NCBI GenBank assembly: GCA_015183035.1
Contig: JACZZP010000016.1
Coordinates: 2,046,001 to 2,110,000 of the forward strand
Source of the DNA: Meloidogyne chitwoodi
Lineage: Eukaryota > Nematoda > Chromadorea > Rhabditida > Meloidogynidae
Direction: 5' to 3'
DNA length: 64,000 nt
Shown: piece after piece, positions 45,771 through 59,303 of the stretch
Position numbering within the stretch: position 1 is the stretch's first letter
Layout: each line of letters begins with the position of its first letter
Notes under the pieces: generated by a model
The model's database searches: none
Seen by the model: only the letters and a program-made list of their open reading frames with translations
What the model was told of the DNA's origin: nothing
Translations under genes and position numbers: made by a program

Positions 45771-46430
45771 TTATTTTTCTGTTTCTTGTATTTCCTCATT
45801 ATTTTTAAATGTTTCTTCTTTATTTTGATCAAATATTTTTGAACTAATTAATTCAGAAGATTCCAAAGCTGATCGATTTTGGTTCCATTCACGTTCAATA
45901 TTTAAATCTTCCGTTCTACGCCATTCTTCTAATAAATCTATATGTTTATGAAATTCTTGTTCTGAAGCTGTCTTGAAGATAAAATAAATTTAAATAATTG
46001 TATAAATTTAAACTTGTTTTTCATGCATTTCTTTTTCCAATTCAGAAAATTTTCCTTTCCATTGAGTATGGATCTGTCAACAAAAAAATATCAAAAATTG
46101 TAAAAATTCCCAACCACTCAAAATTTTACTTTATCTTAAAAAATATTCAAAATCCCTTTAAAAAAAGTTTCCAAACCTTTGCATGTTCTTGTCTCCGTTT
46201 TCTATCAATTTCAGCAGCCGTTCTTTGCAATTCTGCCCTTTTATCTAACCAAGCAGATACTCCCGTTAAAATACGATTATTTTCTTTAGCTGAACGTGAG
46301 GCATCGTCAGCTTCATTTAAAGCTCCGTTTAATTCTAATTCAAGTCCTCTTTGAAGTGATTGAACCTTTAAAAAAGGAATTTTAAAAAAAGAAGAATTTT
46401 ACACACCCAAAGATGCCTTGGATCCACCAT
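45771..46430 (-). CDS. Coiled-coil protein paralogous to C-terminus of the zinc-finger gene at 2236-4856
   Basis: Four exons: 46407-46430, 46177-46365, 46014-46073, 45771-45971; 157 aa. After a short new N-terminus (MVDPRHLW) it follows the zinc-finger protein's last three exons with the same intron positions. VQSLQRGLELELNG aligns with VQTLQRKLELNGNN; LTGVSAWLDKRAELQRTAAEID with LTGVTDWLNQSVELQRLTAEID; EWRRTEDLNIEREWNQNRSA with EWRRMQDLNIEREWNQNRSA. It lacks the zinc-binding domain, so it may act as a dimerising competitor or partner. That role is speculative. Confidence 0.78.
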
Positions 46431-46942
46431 TTCTCTATTAAATAAAATTTAAAAAATAAAATGAACAAAATTAAAACAAAAATCTCTTTAATCAATCAAT
46501 AAGAAAAAAGAAGATTAAAGAAAGAACAGATAAATTAAAAAAAGAAATGTTTTAATCATATGTTTTTTTATTTTATAAAATTTACTCTTATTTTTAGATC
46601 TATTAACCTTTTAAAAAGTCAATTAAAGAAATAAATAAAAAAATATCCAAAGCTTTAAGGGAAAAAAGAGAAGGAAATATGAGGCAGAGAATGGTTAGAG
46701 AAAAAAGAAAAGAAAGAAGAGAGTTTATATACAAATAAGAAACAAGTTTTACAAAAGACAGAGAAAACAAACTTAAAAAAATAATTTACAAAAGCAGCCA
46801 TTTAATCGCAAAAACAAAATATTCATTTTATATTACAATATTTATTTTACAAAACAAAATTTGACTAAAACAAAGAATAATTTTAGAAAAAATATTTTAC
46901 ATATTTAAAAAAACTTTTATTAATTAATTTATCTTCTTTATA
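46431..46942. other. Spacer upstream of the coiled-coil gene
   Basis: AT-rich with a purine-rich tract at 46600-46730 (AGAAAAAAGAGAAGG-like). The motif GCCATTTAATCGCA (46798-46811) resembles the repeat near 2114. No gene seen. Confidence 0.55.
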
Positions 46943-47366
46943 TCAAATTTCTGTTTCAACAGCAAGTCCTGGTTCTTCATCAATATTTTTCGTCTTTTCC
47001 TCCTTCTTGACTTCTTTATTGTTCTTACCTTTATCTTCACTGCTAGTTAGACGACAGAAACAAATAAATGGACAAATAATCTTTAATTTAATTAAAAATA
47101 AAATTTTAAAAACCTAAAAATTAACTAACCAATGAATAACAGAACAAAGCCAGCATAATCACAATAATTAGAAGACCAACATTGCCACGAATATAACTTG
47201 CTGTTCTCAAGTTGAAGAATTCCTTCATTATCTTCACATCATTTCCAGTATCATGGCTGCCAATATTTCCTTCATTCTTGGTAATATTCTCCAATTGAAC
47301 AGTCACAACCAAATTGAAGAAAATAATTGTCAAGCTAATTAGAGAAAAATAATATTGCTTAGCCAT
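46943..47366 (-). CDS. Small single-pass membrane protein, unknown
   Basis: Two exons: 47130-47366 and 46943-47080; 124 aa. I do not recognise the family. It has a signal peptide (YYFSLISLTIIFFNLVVTVQ), a short extracellular part with one N-glycosylation site (NIT), and a strong transmembrane helix (NVGLLIIVIMLALFCYSLII) spanning the splice junction. A cysteine patch CPFICFCR directly after it could be palmitoylated, and a Lys/Glu-rich cytoplasmic tail follows. The layout is that of a type I membrane protein. Confidence 0.72.
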
Positions 47367-47991
47367 ATAAACGTTGAGAATGAGTAGAGAAAAAAACAAG
47401 TTGGAATACTGTAGATGTTGAGTATATTCAAGTTGGGAAAATTAAACCTTTTTATAGTAAACATAATTTCCTTAAAACTTTGTTTTCCTTTTTCTTTTAA
47501 AAATAAACTTTAATAAATTAAATGCAACTTTTTAAACAAATAAATAAAAAATAAAATAAAAAATAACAGTTAACAAGTTGAAGAAAATATAGCAATTACT
47601 TATTTTAATCTAACAATTATAGTATTTTTTAAAGAACGTCATAAATATAACAAAATTAATATATTTTTTTACTTATTTTTATGTCATCACAAAAATAAAG
47701 TTTTTTATTTTTTAAATTTATTACTAAGAAATGACCTAAAAATTAAGATTTGTTTAAATTAAAATTATACGTTTGATTAAACTAAACAAAAATATTTTTT
47801 TCTAATTAAAAATGATGAGATAAAGCAAATATTTAAATAAAAATATTTTTTGTTTCCCTGACAAATTCTTTAATTATTTTAAAAATTATATTCTAATTAA
47901 AATAAAACAAAACTATTCTTTAAAAATTTTAAAACATTTACTATATTTTGTCAATTTTTCAGTTATAATAATTTTAATAAAATAAATTAAA
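47367..47991. other. Spacer between divergent small secretory genes
   Basis: AT-rich promoter region for both flanking genes. I see no repeats or RNAs. Confidence 0.55.
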
Positions 47992-48672
47992 ATGTCTCTC
48001 TCAATGAAATATTTACTACTATTTGTTATCATTTGTTCAATTCAAATTATGGTCATCTCTTCTACTATGTTTGTTAATTAAAAAATTATTTAAACAAAAT
48101 AAAGCAAAAATATTTTTTTAATAAAAACAGTTTTGAAGAATTATCTGAATTAAACTTTTTAAAACTAAATAATAGTAAGTGGTTAAAATTGTTTATCCCC
48201 TGGGAATGCTCGAACCCGCACCGGCTTACAGACATAATCTAACACCCTACCACCGAGCTATCGAGGCAACAACATCACTCACTTTTATAATTAACCATAA
48301 ACACTCGCTTAAGCGTTCTAACTAGCTGAGTCTCCCCTTTACACTTTCCGGAAGAGTTTTAATGATTCACAATTATTTTTTTAATATTAAACATTTTTAC
48401 TTTTTAGAGAGGAACAACCACCTATGAAAAGCAAAAATAAATTAAGTTTATCTCAACAATCTTTACCAGAACCTACAACAGAAATAGAAAAAAGGCGTTT
48501 ATTCAGCCTTTATTCAATTTTAAATAATAACAAAAGAAGTGATTCATTTATTGAAGGTTTTGACCCTCTTCCAGTAAATACTCGATCACTTGAAGGAATT
48601 CGAAATAATTGTTATTTTTCTCCAATACAATGTTATTATATGGACGAAAGAAAACGTCGGAGTGTTAAATAA
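47992..48672 (+). CDS. Allatostatin-C-like neuropeptide precursor
   Basis: Three exons: 47992-48068, 48131-48174, 48410-48672; 127 aa. Signal peptide with core KYLLLFVIICSIQIMVISS. Dibasic/tribasic cleavage sites KRR, KR and RKRR divide the rest. Just before the last site lies NNCYFSPIQCYYMDE. The C-Y-F-x-P-I-x-C core with six residues between the cysteines has the same spacing as arthropod allatostatin-C (CYFNPISC, from established knowledge). The last exon acceptor (after 48409) was chosen among three AG options because it alone keeps the frame. The match is to a short motif, so the peptide class is likely but not certain. Confidence 0.72.
48200..48270 (-). other. tRNA-like sequence in intron, antisense
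   Basis: On the minus strand it reads CCTCGATAGCTCGGTGGTAGGG (good A box), then GGTGCGGGTTCGAGCATTCCC. It is the only intronic copy opposite to its host gene. Confidence 0.5.
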
Positions 48673-48957
48673 TTTTCATTAAATTAAAGAAAAAATATTT
48701 TCTTAAAAAAAAGTTCTCTCAATTTTGTATATTTAAAAAATATATTTTGTAATGGAAATAAAGCCAAAAGCTTCGCTAATAAAAATTTTAATAATTTGAA
48801 ACGAACTTTTTATTGATAAAATAACAAGTTAGAGACAATAGAAAAAGAGGAGATTTTCTCTGACATTTCCCGGAAAAATAGAAAAAACATTTTTCTATTT
48901 AAACACTTTTTCCGGAAAAAGTAAAAAAATGTTCTAAAATATTTTTATTTTTTCCTT
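48673..48957. other. Short spacer with CCGGAAA motifs
   Basis: TTTCCCGGAAAA near 48869 and TTTTTCCGGAAAAA near 48909 belong to the TTTTCCGGAAAA family. No gene seen. Confidence 0.55.
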
Positions 48958-49325
48958 TTATCTCCCACCAAAAAGTATTCCTTGCATTAATCCAGCCATT
49001 CCAACACCAAAAGGACCATAAGGACCTAAAAAAATATTTTTTTTTAATTTTTAAATATTTTAAAAAAATTATTGGACCTAAAAAATATTTTTTTTAAGTT
49101 TAAATATTAAAAAAATTATTTATACCATTTCCACCCTGAGGTGACGGTCCTCTACGTGGAGCTGTCCAATCAAGAAACATTGGAGCACCTTGACGTTTTG
49201 TCCTAAAATAAATTTTTTTAAATTAAAAATTAAAAAAATAACCTTATTTCTGCATTAATCCAATTATTTTCAATAAAAATAAATAAAATAAAGTAAAAAA
49301 TAAAAAAGATTAACAACAATTTCAT
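48958..49325 (-). CDS. Small secreted peptide with GPFG motif (paralogue of 49519-49844)
   Basis: Three exons: 49243-49325, 49126-49202, 48958-49025; 75 aa. Signal peptide (LLLIFFIFYFILFIFIENN), then a KR site and QGAPMFLDWTAP, RRG, and a Gly-rich end GPYGPFGVGMAGLMQGILFGG. It shares DW-x2-P..GPFGxGxxGLMxG..LFGG with the divergently oriented gene at 49519-49844. This suggests a processed neuropeptide-like or secreted peptide. The acceptor region of intron 2 is partly duplicated (GGACCTAAAAAA-TATTT at ~49021 and ~49075). Function unknown. Confidence 0.7.
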
Positions 49326-49518
49326 TTTAAAAAAAATTAAATTTAATTTTATTTTTTTCTAAAAAATTATTTGTTTAAAATTAAATTAACTAAAAAACCT
49401 GAATTTTTTCAATTAAAAAAAAAGAATTAAATTTAAACAATTCGGGGAATAAAAACAAGAAGAATTGATTTAAATTATAATTAAAAGTTTAAAAAAAAAT
49501 ATATTTTATTAAATTAAA

Positions 49519-49844
49519 ATGAATTTTATTTTTCAATTAATTCTTTTCTTTTCATTTTTATTCAATTTTATAATTACAAGAGATTATCATTTTATAAGGT
49601 AATAAAAATTAAAAAATTTAATTAATTATTAAAAAGGTCTTCGGATGAGTATGACAGTGATTTAATTGATTGGAATCAACCAAAGATTTACCCAAAAATA
49701 GGAAAAGAAAAAGGAAGTGATTATGGCCCTTTTGGTGCTGGTCTGTTTGGATTAATGAAAGGAGAAGGAAAAAATGAAAAAAATTCTGAAAGTGGCGAAA
49801 TATCTCCAATTAGTTGGCTTAAAGGGTTATTATTTGGAGGATAA
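49519..49844 (+). CDS. Small secreted acidic peptide with GPFG motif (paralogue of 48958-49325)
   Basis: Two exons: 49519-49598 and 49637-49844; 95 aa. Signal peptide (IFQLILFFSFLFNFIITRD), then SSDEYDSDLIDWNQPKIYP, DYGPFGAGLFGLMKGE and a C-terminal WLKGLLFGG. The same order of motifs as the divergent neighbour indicates an inverted duplication followed by divergence. I do not recognise a known family. Extracellular by signal peptide; role unknown. Confidence 0.7.
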
Positions 49845-50162
49845 AATTAGAGAAAATATTTTAAATAAAATTAATATTTTTTTTCAATTTATTGTTCTTT
49901 GTATTTTAAAAACAATTTAATAATAAAAAATTTATAAAATTACCCGTAAAAAATAAAAATTAATTTGAAATTTAATGGAAATCGGAAAATTTAAAAAATA
50001 TAAATTGATGTCAAAGTAACCCAAAAGATCAAATAAAAAAATTTCAATAATAAACATTGATCTTCTGGATCAAAAATTATTGCATAAAAAAAGAGAAATT
50101 AATGAAATTTTAATAGTTATTTTTCTTAATTTCGAAAAAAAATTTTATTCCCGTTTTTTTAT
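49845..50162. other. Spacer between convergent genes
   Basis: AT-rich. GATCTTCTGGATCA-like text near 50060 is a small inverted repeat. Nothing else. Confidence 0.5.
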
Positions 50163-51012
50163 TTATAAAAATATTCTTTCATTAATTAAAAATAAAATAA
50201 GCAAAAGAAAACCTAAAATAATTAAAAATGAGCACCGTTCAAGTTTTTGACTTTTATTGCAAAGACTACTTGAGCAAAGACACAATCTTTGCAAACTTCT
50301 CCTTTCTTCCATAAAACCAGGTAAAAAATTTCTTCAAAAATATAAACAAATTTATTTAAAATTAAAACCTATAAATAGCAGGCAATTCAACACATCCATC
50401 TCTTCCACCAGAAGGAAAATCTTTTAAAATTTAAATTTTTAATTAAATTTTTTAAATTATAAAAAATACCATAATTTACTCTTTGATCGCATCCACTTCC
50501 AACCCAATATTGTCTTAAAATTGAAAAATAAAAAAAATTTATTTAAAAAAATAAATACCGATGAGTAATTTGCATTGAAATTGTAACACAAGTGTCTTGA
50601 TGAGGTTCGCATTCGAGTGGTTCCATTTCGCAAACAGGCAAAGGTAAACCTTGACGTACTCGAAATTGATCTAGTACTGTTGTATCTATTTTTAAAAATT
50701 TTTTTTAAATCAATTTAAAATTTAATCAAAAAATTCAACTATAGGGGACAGTTATAAGAATCGTAAAACCCTTGCATGAATTTCCCAACCAAAAAATAAT
50801 AAAACTAAACTAGATAACCTTATTATTAATTTAAAAATAAATTAAAAAAAACCGCTTTCCACTCGAACACAACTCATGCAATAAAGCCTTGTAATTGTTG
50901 CTAAAGCTGCAGCAGTGACAAAATGTTGACCATAAGTTAACAACCAAAATAAGGGTAGAAAGACAAAAATAGGGCGTTGAACAAGTTCTGTAAGCCTCCA
51001 TATTTGGGGCAT
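50163..51012 (-). CDS. Ly6/uPAR-like cell-surface protein
   Basis: Five exons: 50853-51012, 50559-50685, 50470-50513, 50369-50420, 50163-50331; 183 aa. The hydrophobic leader (RPIFVFLPLFWLLTY) is followed by a Cys-rich ectodomain that starts LYCMSC and ends LCLCSSSLCN, the terminal CN typical of three-finger Ly6/uPAR domains. Internal cysteines include PVCEMEPLECEPHQDTC and GSGCDQ. A C-terminal hydrophobic stretch (CSFLIILGFLLLILFLI) fits a GPI signal or membrane anchor. Nematode Ly6 proteins often modulate receptors or chemosensation. The domain is well supported; the partner is unknown. Confidence 0.8.
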
Positions 51013-52893
51013 CAGAAAATAATGAAAATTGCTGAAATTAAAAAATATTAATAAATAAAATTTTTGGGAGAAAAAGTCATCTAATCAAAATTTCTTTTTT
51101 TGAATTCATTTGTCAATACAATAATTTTATTTAAAGATTTTAAAATATTTGAATCTTCCCAAAAATTAAAATTTAAAAAGGGCCAAATGTTTAGTAGAAA
51201 TTGGAAAGCGACTGCACCAACGATGCCTCAGGAAATGGACCAGATAATGACAAGCAAATAGCGGAAAGAATAAAAATAATGGGGGGAAGGAAAACTGAAA
51301 GTGAGAGAAAAAAAAATAAAAAGGGGGAAGGAAATGACGCTGTTAAAAAGTTGGGGGAAGAAGAGGGGAGACTCTATTTCCATCCCTGGAGACGCGCATT
51401 TCTCCCTTCTTTTTTAACTGCTTATATTTATGTGGAATGTTTTAAGAGGAATTTGTTGGCATTTTGGGAAGAAGAAGAGAGTTTTTGTCTAAGGATTGGA
51501 AAAAGAGAAAGTTAAAAAAGAAAGAAAAATATCCACAAAATGAGTGAAGCAATAACAACATAAGGGGAAAATTGAAAAATTGAAAAAGGATGATGAAGCT
51601 AAAAAAAAGAGAGAGAATATAAAGAGTTAAATGTTTTGTTAGTTGCCCACCAACACCTTTTTTTCAACTCTCAGGATATAAAAAACTATTGAAAGTCAAT
51701 CACTTGTTCGCGCCACCAACTTCACTAATCCATCCCCTTTTCTCATGAGTGGCAATAAGGTGAAAAAAAAGAATTAGAATTGGGTGAATAGAAAGGAAAA
51801 GGAAGAACAGGATTTAGTACAAAGAGAACATTTTATAATAAAAATTAAAACAATTTTGAATAAAAATTTTAGAATTCTAAAGTTGAAAAATTAAATAAGA
51901 CTCAATTTTACCGCAATTTCAGAAAAAATCTTTTTATTGGGGTCAATTCAGCGCCATCAACATAGCGCGAGACAATTCATCACACCAACTTTAACAAACT
52001 TTTTCACCTTTAAACTCCTCTTCGAAAAAAATATTTATAAAAAATAAACCTTGTTCGAGAAGGTGCTCTTCTCAATCGTCTCATATTTCTCTTCTATCTT
52101 TAGGCATTTTTTCTTTTTTATTTGTTTTCATTACAAATGAATTTGTGCCATTTATTGTTTGTCTTTAATGTAAATAAAAAGAAGAATTTATTATTAAAGT
52201 GCTATAAATTGAAAAAATTTAATATAATGTAATTTAAAAATATTCTCGATATGTTTTTGATTTTTTTTTTGAAAATTTTTCAGTTCTTTTGACCACTAAG
52301 AAGAAAAGATAATTTTGTTATCCAAACAAAATTGGAAAAAATTTAATTTATTTTCAAAAGACCAAAACAATTTGGGGTAAAATTAGTTTTTTTCAAAAAG
52401 TTATTTTATACTATAAAAGCAAAATAATATGGTCAATATTTTCTTGGAAGCAATTGACATTTATTTTCTTCTTCAAAAGGTCGGATTATAACGATGGGGC
52501 AATTCACAAAAAAAATAAAGGAATACACGTAAAATTGCAGGCAAAAAATGAAAAAGGAAATTTAAAGGCAGCAGTAAACAGCGGGAAAAAAATTTAGTTA
52601 AAGAGGAAGCCAATAAAAGGACACAACTTATAGCTTAAATTAAATTTAGAAAAACTAGTGGAAAAGAGAAATATCAATTTATATAGAAAAGTTTAAAAAA
52701 AAAGTAATTGGGTGAAAAGACAAAAAGGGAAAAAATAAAATATAAAATTATTTAAATTAAATTATTAAGATTTAATAAAAAAATAAATCGATTAAAAATT
52801 TTATTAAATTATTAAAAATTTTATTTAAAAAATTAAAAATGATTGAAAGGTAGAAAATAGATACCTATATTTAATAAAATTAAATTAAACGTT
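51013..52893. other. Long intergenic region with purine-rich block
   Basis: 51190-51640 is strikingly purine-rich on the plus strand (GGGGGAAGGAAAA, GAAGAAGAGGGG). The ORF at 51201-51515 follows this composition bias and lacks features. The rest is AT-rich. I see no gene. Confidence 0.55.
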
Positions 52894-54330
52894 TTATTTG
52901 CTCCTTTGAATGTTTACAATTTCTGACAAAAATATTGGTGGGTTTCCATCAAGCAAATCTTGATCTTTTTTATTATCAACAAGAGGAATAATGTCAGAAT
53001 TTGGAAAGATCTTAAACAAAAATTAAAAATTAAAAATATTAATTAACCTCAATAAATATTCGCAATATTTTTTCAATTTCTTCCAAAGAAGGCCGGTCAT
53101 CCGGAGAAGCAGACCAACACCTTTAGATTGATAGAAATAAAAAAACAAATTAAAAAAAACCTTTCAATCAAATCCATGAGTGGTTCAGGTAAATTAACAA
53201 TTTTAGGAGGCCTCAACCCTTCAGAAACCAACCATAAAATGGTAAAAGGATTTGGTTCGTCAAAGTCTGCAAAAGGATATTTGCGTGTTATAATCTCTAA
53301 GAGAGAAATTCCAAAAGAAAATATGTCACATTTATAGTTATACCTAAAATAAAATTTAAAAATTAAAATAAAAAAATACTTTGTCGACTTAAAAACTTCA
53401 GGAGCCATATATACAGCTGAACCTCCATTAGGTAAATTATTTTTTAACTCAGCAACAGTTCCAAAATCACATAATTTTAATGTTTTATAGTCGCGGGAGA
53501 GAAGCATACTTAAACAAAATAAAAAAATAAAAAGTTTAAAATTTACTTTTGGGGCTTTATGTCTCTATGAACAAATTTGTGTGAATGCAGATAAGACAGT
53601 GCTAAAATTAAACACAAAATGACATATTTAGAAATTAAATGCAAACCTTTACATAATTGAAGTGACCAACTCAAAACGTGACAAGGCTAAAATTTTAATT
53701 TTTAATAAAAGAAAGTATTCTTTGGTAAAATTTTAAAAATACTTGATAATTGATATTCTTGCTTTGATGCATTACTAAAAAGTTTAAGTTCAAACATTTA
53801 TAAAAATAAATATACATTGACTAAGTGAACCTCCTTCCATCAATTCAACCACTATACCAGAAGTTTCACCAGCAAAAAATCCATAAAGACTAATTACATT
53901 TGGGTGTCGAAATTTGTGTAAACGTGCCGCTTCAGTGAGTAAATTGGAAAGATCACTACTACTGTTAACAATTTTAACAGCAGCTGTATTACCCTTAAAT
54001 TGAGCAATTTAAATAAAGGCAAAAATGATGAAGAAAAGTTGAAACCCTAAAATGAGCTTCATAAACTGTTCCATATGAGCCACGACCGAGCATTTTTATT
54101 TGATGAATATCTGGATACTTAACTTCGCTATAATCAATAACTTCATAGCTTTCTTCTCCTTTATATGTTTCATGTTGAAGTTTAGAAGAGAATAAATCCA
54201 CATCTACATGTAAAGGCTCCAGTTTTACACTACAGCCTTTTTTACGAATAATAATGAAAAATGTAAAATAATTAAAAGGAACGATTCCTTTTGTCATGAT
54301 AAAGAAAATAAACAATAATAACGATTTCAT
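52894..54330 (-). CDS. TAK1-like (MAP3K7 family) protein kinase
   Basis: Nine exons: 54046-54330, 53816-53993, 53743-53774, 53647-53686, 53547-53601, 53380-53508, 53161-53343, 53048-53120, 52894-53010; 363 aa. The kinase is complete: glycine loop LGRGSYGTVYEAHF, lysine in AAVKIV, alphaC Glu in TEAARLHKF, HRDIKPQN, DFG in LKLCDFGT, YMAPEVF, and CWSASPDDRPSLEEI. The text around DFGT, GSAVYMAPEVF, SEGLRPPKIVNLPEPLMDLIERCWS closely follows TAK1. The C-terminal TAB-binding region is missing or very short. The N-terminus has two hydrophobic stretches (KSLLLFIFFIM, FNYFTFFIII) that look like a signal or anchor, but they may be untranslated outron, because the gene starts only 45 bp after rpl-11. It may be the second gene of an operon. 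Confidence 0.87.
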
Positions 54331-54375
54331 TAACAAGAAGATAGCAAATTATCAGAAATATCTTCAAAATATCTT

Positions 54376-57082
<2,707 letters not shown>

Positions 57083-58785
57083 ATGCCTAGCGACAGTGGT
57101 GTGAATGGGGAAAATAACGAAGAAGCAAAAGGAGCAGTCCGTAAAGATAATGGCACTCTAAAAGAAAAGGATGTTTGTCGTGATTTTTTAAACAATATCT
57201 GCAACAGGGTTTTCTTAACATCTCTAGTATACTTATTACCTGAATTTTTAGGGAAGTCGATGCAAGTTTTATCATCCTGATGAGCATGACAACAAACAAC
57301 AAAACGCTGCTGAGGAGCCTTATCAATTTTGTATTGATTTTCAGGTTTATCTTTTGGTTATTAATCTAAACATTGAATAAAATTGAATTTTTGTTTGAGT
57401 GTTGTGCAAGCTTATTGCGCGCTCAGATGATCGAAAATTCTGTATAATGCTAACATTATATAATGATAAAATTTTGCCTTAATTATATAAACTTTGCGTC
57501 AATTTCAGAACCAAGGCTGCAGTCGCGATAATTGTCGCTACGTCCATGCGTTTCGCGAAGATGTTGAGCGCTACAGGCGCACTGGCGATGTGACGCTTGG
57601 TCTTGCGCGTGCTTTAGCCGGTTGATTGATATTTTAATATTATTTTTTATAAAATTTTATAAATAATAAAATGAGAGTTCTAGAGGTAAGTATTTTTGCA
57701 GCTCTGAAAAATTAAGGTTGTTTCATTAGGGGCTGCGCGCTTACGTTTGTTGCGGTCTTTATTTTGGGCTTTTTTGTCGCGATTTTTCCAGTACTTTTTA
57801 AATAGAATGTGACGAACAGCCCTGATTCAACTCGCTATTAGTTCACTTAATTTGTGATGATTTTACTTGTATTTTATACAATAATTTAATTTCAGCATTG
57901 ATGCGTGGAGATATGATCAACTCAATTCCCCTTTGCAAAGAATTCCAAAATGGCCACTGCGCGCGAGGTCCCCAATGCCGTTATTGGCATATAAACAAAG
58001 ATGAAGAGCGGCGCAAACGCTTTATGGTTCATGGTCGTCATGTTGGCGCGGCTTCTCCATTCGGCGCTTACACAGGGCATGCAGCAGGTTCTTTAGTGAA
58101 ACAAATATTTTTGGGTTTTTTCACATGTACACTTTATGTTATTTTTTCTTACTATTTTTAAATTTCGGGCTTTACCTTACACAAGTGTAAAAACTTTTTT
58201 GCGCTTTATTACTTATTGCGGCTTTTGTGCTCTTTTCCATTTCGGATACATTTATTTTGTTTTAAATTATAATTTAATAAATTATTTTCTCTTAGGCATT
58301 CGTCGCCGTGCTGATGAATATGCTGTTTCATCATTTGAGGATTATATGCCACCAGAGAAAAGAGTAGCAGCATTTGTTCAACCTTTAGCTGCTCCTATGA
58401 TGACAGCGGGTCCAACTCGTTTATTAGTTGATTTGGAGCGTAGAAATGCTGAATTGATTACTGAGGTTTATTTTTTATAAATAGAAAATTATTTTGCTTT
58501 TTTAAGGTTGACAGTCTGAAACGTGAATTAGTGCGTGAAAAGGAACGCTATGATGATTTGATGTCTCTCTTCCGTGCTACGCAAGCTAATCAAACTGCCG
58601 CAATTCAACAACAACGATCAGTTCCTTCTGTGCCGTCTTTAGCATCAAACCAACCAGGTATTTCAAGTATTAGTGCACAACAGCAGCAACAACAACAACC
58701 AGGTTCACTTCAACAGTGGGGAGCGTCGGGAACTGGAAAAGCAACCCCTAGTTATTTGGGAACCTACGATTGGACTTCTAATTAA
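57083..58785 (+). CDS. CCCH zinc-finger protein, ZC3H10-like
   Basis: Six exons: 57083-57208, 57252-57344, 57509-57620, 57896-58087, 58296-58465, 58507-58785; 323 aa. It has three CCCH fingers: CRDFLNNICNRGSRCKFYH (C-x8-C-type start written C..C-x5-C-x3-H), CIDFQNQGCSRDNCRYVH (C-x7-C-x4-C-x3-H) and CKEFQNGHCARGPQCRYWH (C-x7-C-x5-C-x3-H). A coiled coil follows (ERRNAELITE, VDSLKRELVREKERYDDLM), then a Gln/Ser/Pro-rich tail with a poly-Gln run. Finger number, spacing and order match vertebrate ZC3H10, an RNA-binding protein. Two truncated relatives of its C-terminus occur at 37340-40519. Confidence 0.9.
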
Positions 58786-59303
58786 ACAATTTTGAGCGAT
58801 TTATTTCAGTATTTTAATATTTTTGTAATGTCAAGTAAGCTAGGATTTTGTGGTTTTTGATATTTGTTTAAAACATTTCCAATTTTCAAAGCCTATATTA
58901 CTTGTTCATTTATTTTAAAATCCTAGTTTTATAATTTTTAATCGTATGATTTTGAGCATTTTCTCTTTTTTTAAAGCTTCTGTCTCCTCTTTTTCAATTT
59001 TGGTAAATTAAATGATTTCGATCGATTATTTCTAATTAAGTTAACAAAGATAAATTCCAATAGGTTCTTTTGATTGAAATTTTCTAGGTGATTAATAATT
59101 TCGATTTTTTTAGATGATGTTGAGTAATTTGAACATGTTGACTTTTTTAAGACATTTTCTTTTCACCTGTCACAAAGTTTTAAAGGTGACAGCTGTTTTA
59201 TTTTTCTTCTTCATCAGGCTAAAAGATTATCGACTATTAAGAAATAAAATTTTAAAAGAAAATAGTTCAAATTTCCCTTCATTTCCTCAAAATTTACCCA
59301 AAA
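58786..59303. other. Spacer
   Basis: 3' flank of the ZC3H10-like gene and promoter of the CX-module gene. The ORF at 59114-59383 overlaps the next gene in another frame and is not supported. Confidence 0.6.

Noticed and set aside
45998..46354. 118-codon plus-strand ORF
   Set aside because: Antisense to the coiled-coil gene, whose exons match a paralogue with conserved intron positions.
3897..48270. Calling the tRNA-like sequences functional tRNA genes
   Set aside because: Each has mismatched stems, odd loop lengths or missing acceptor pairing by eye; a covariance-model search would decide.
51201..51515. 104-codon charged ORF
   Set aside because: Follows a purine-rich tract; no splice sites or homology visible.
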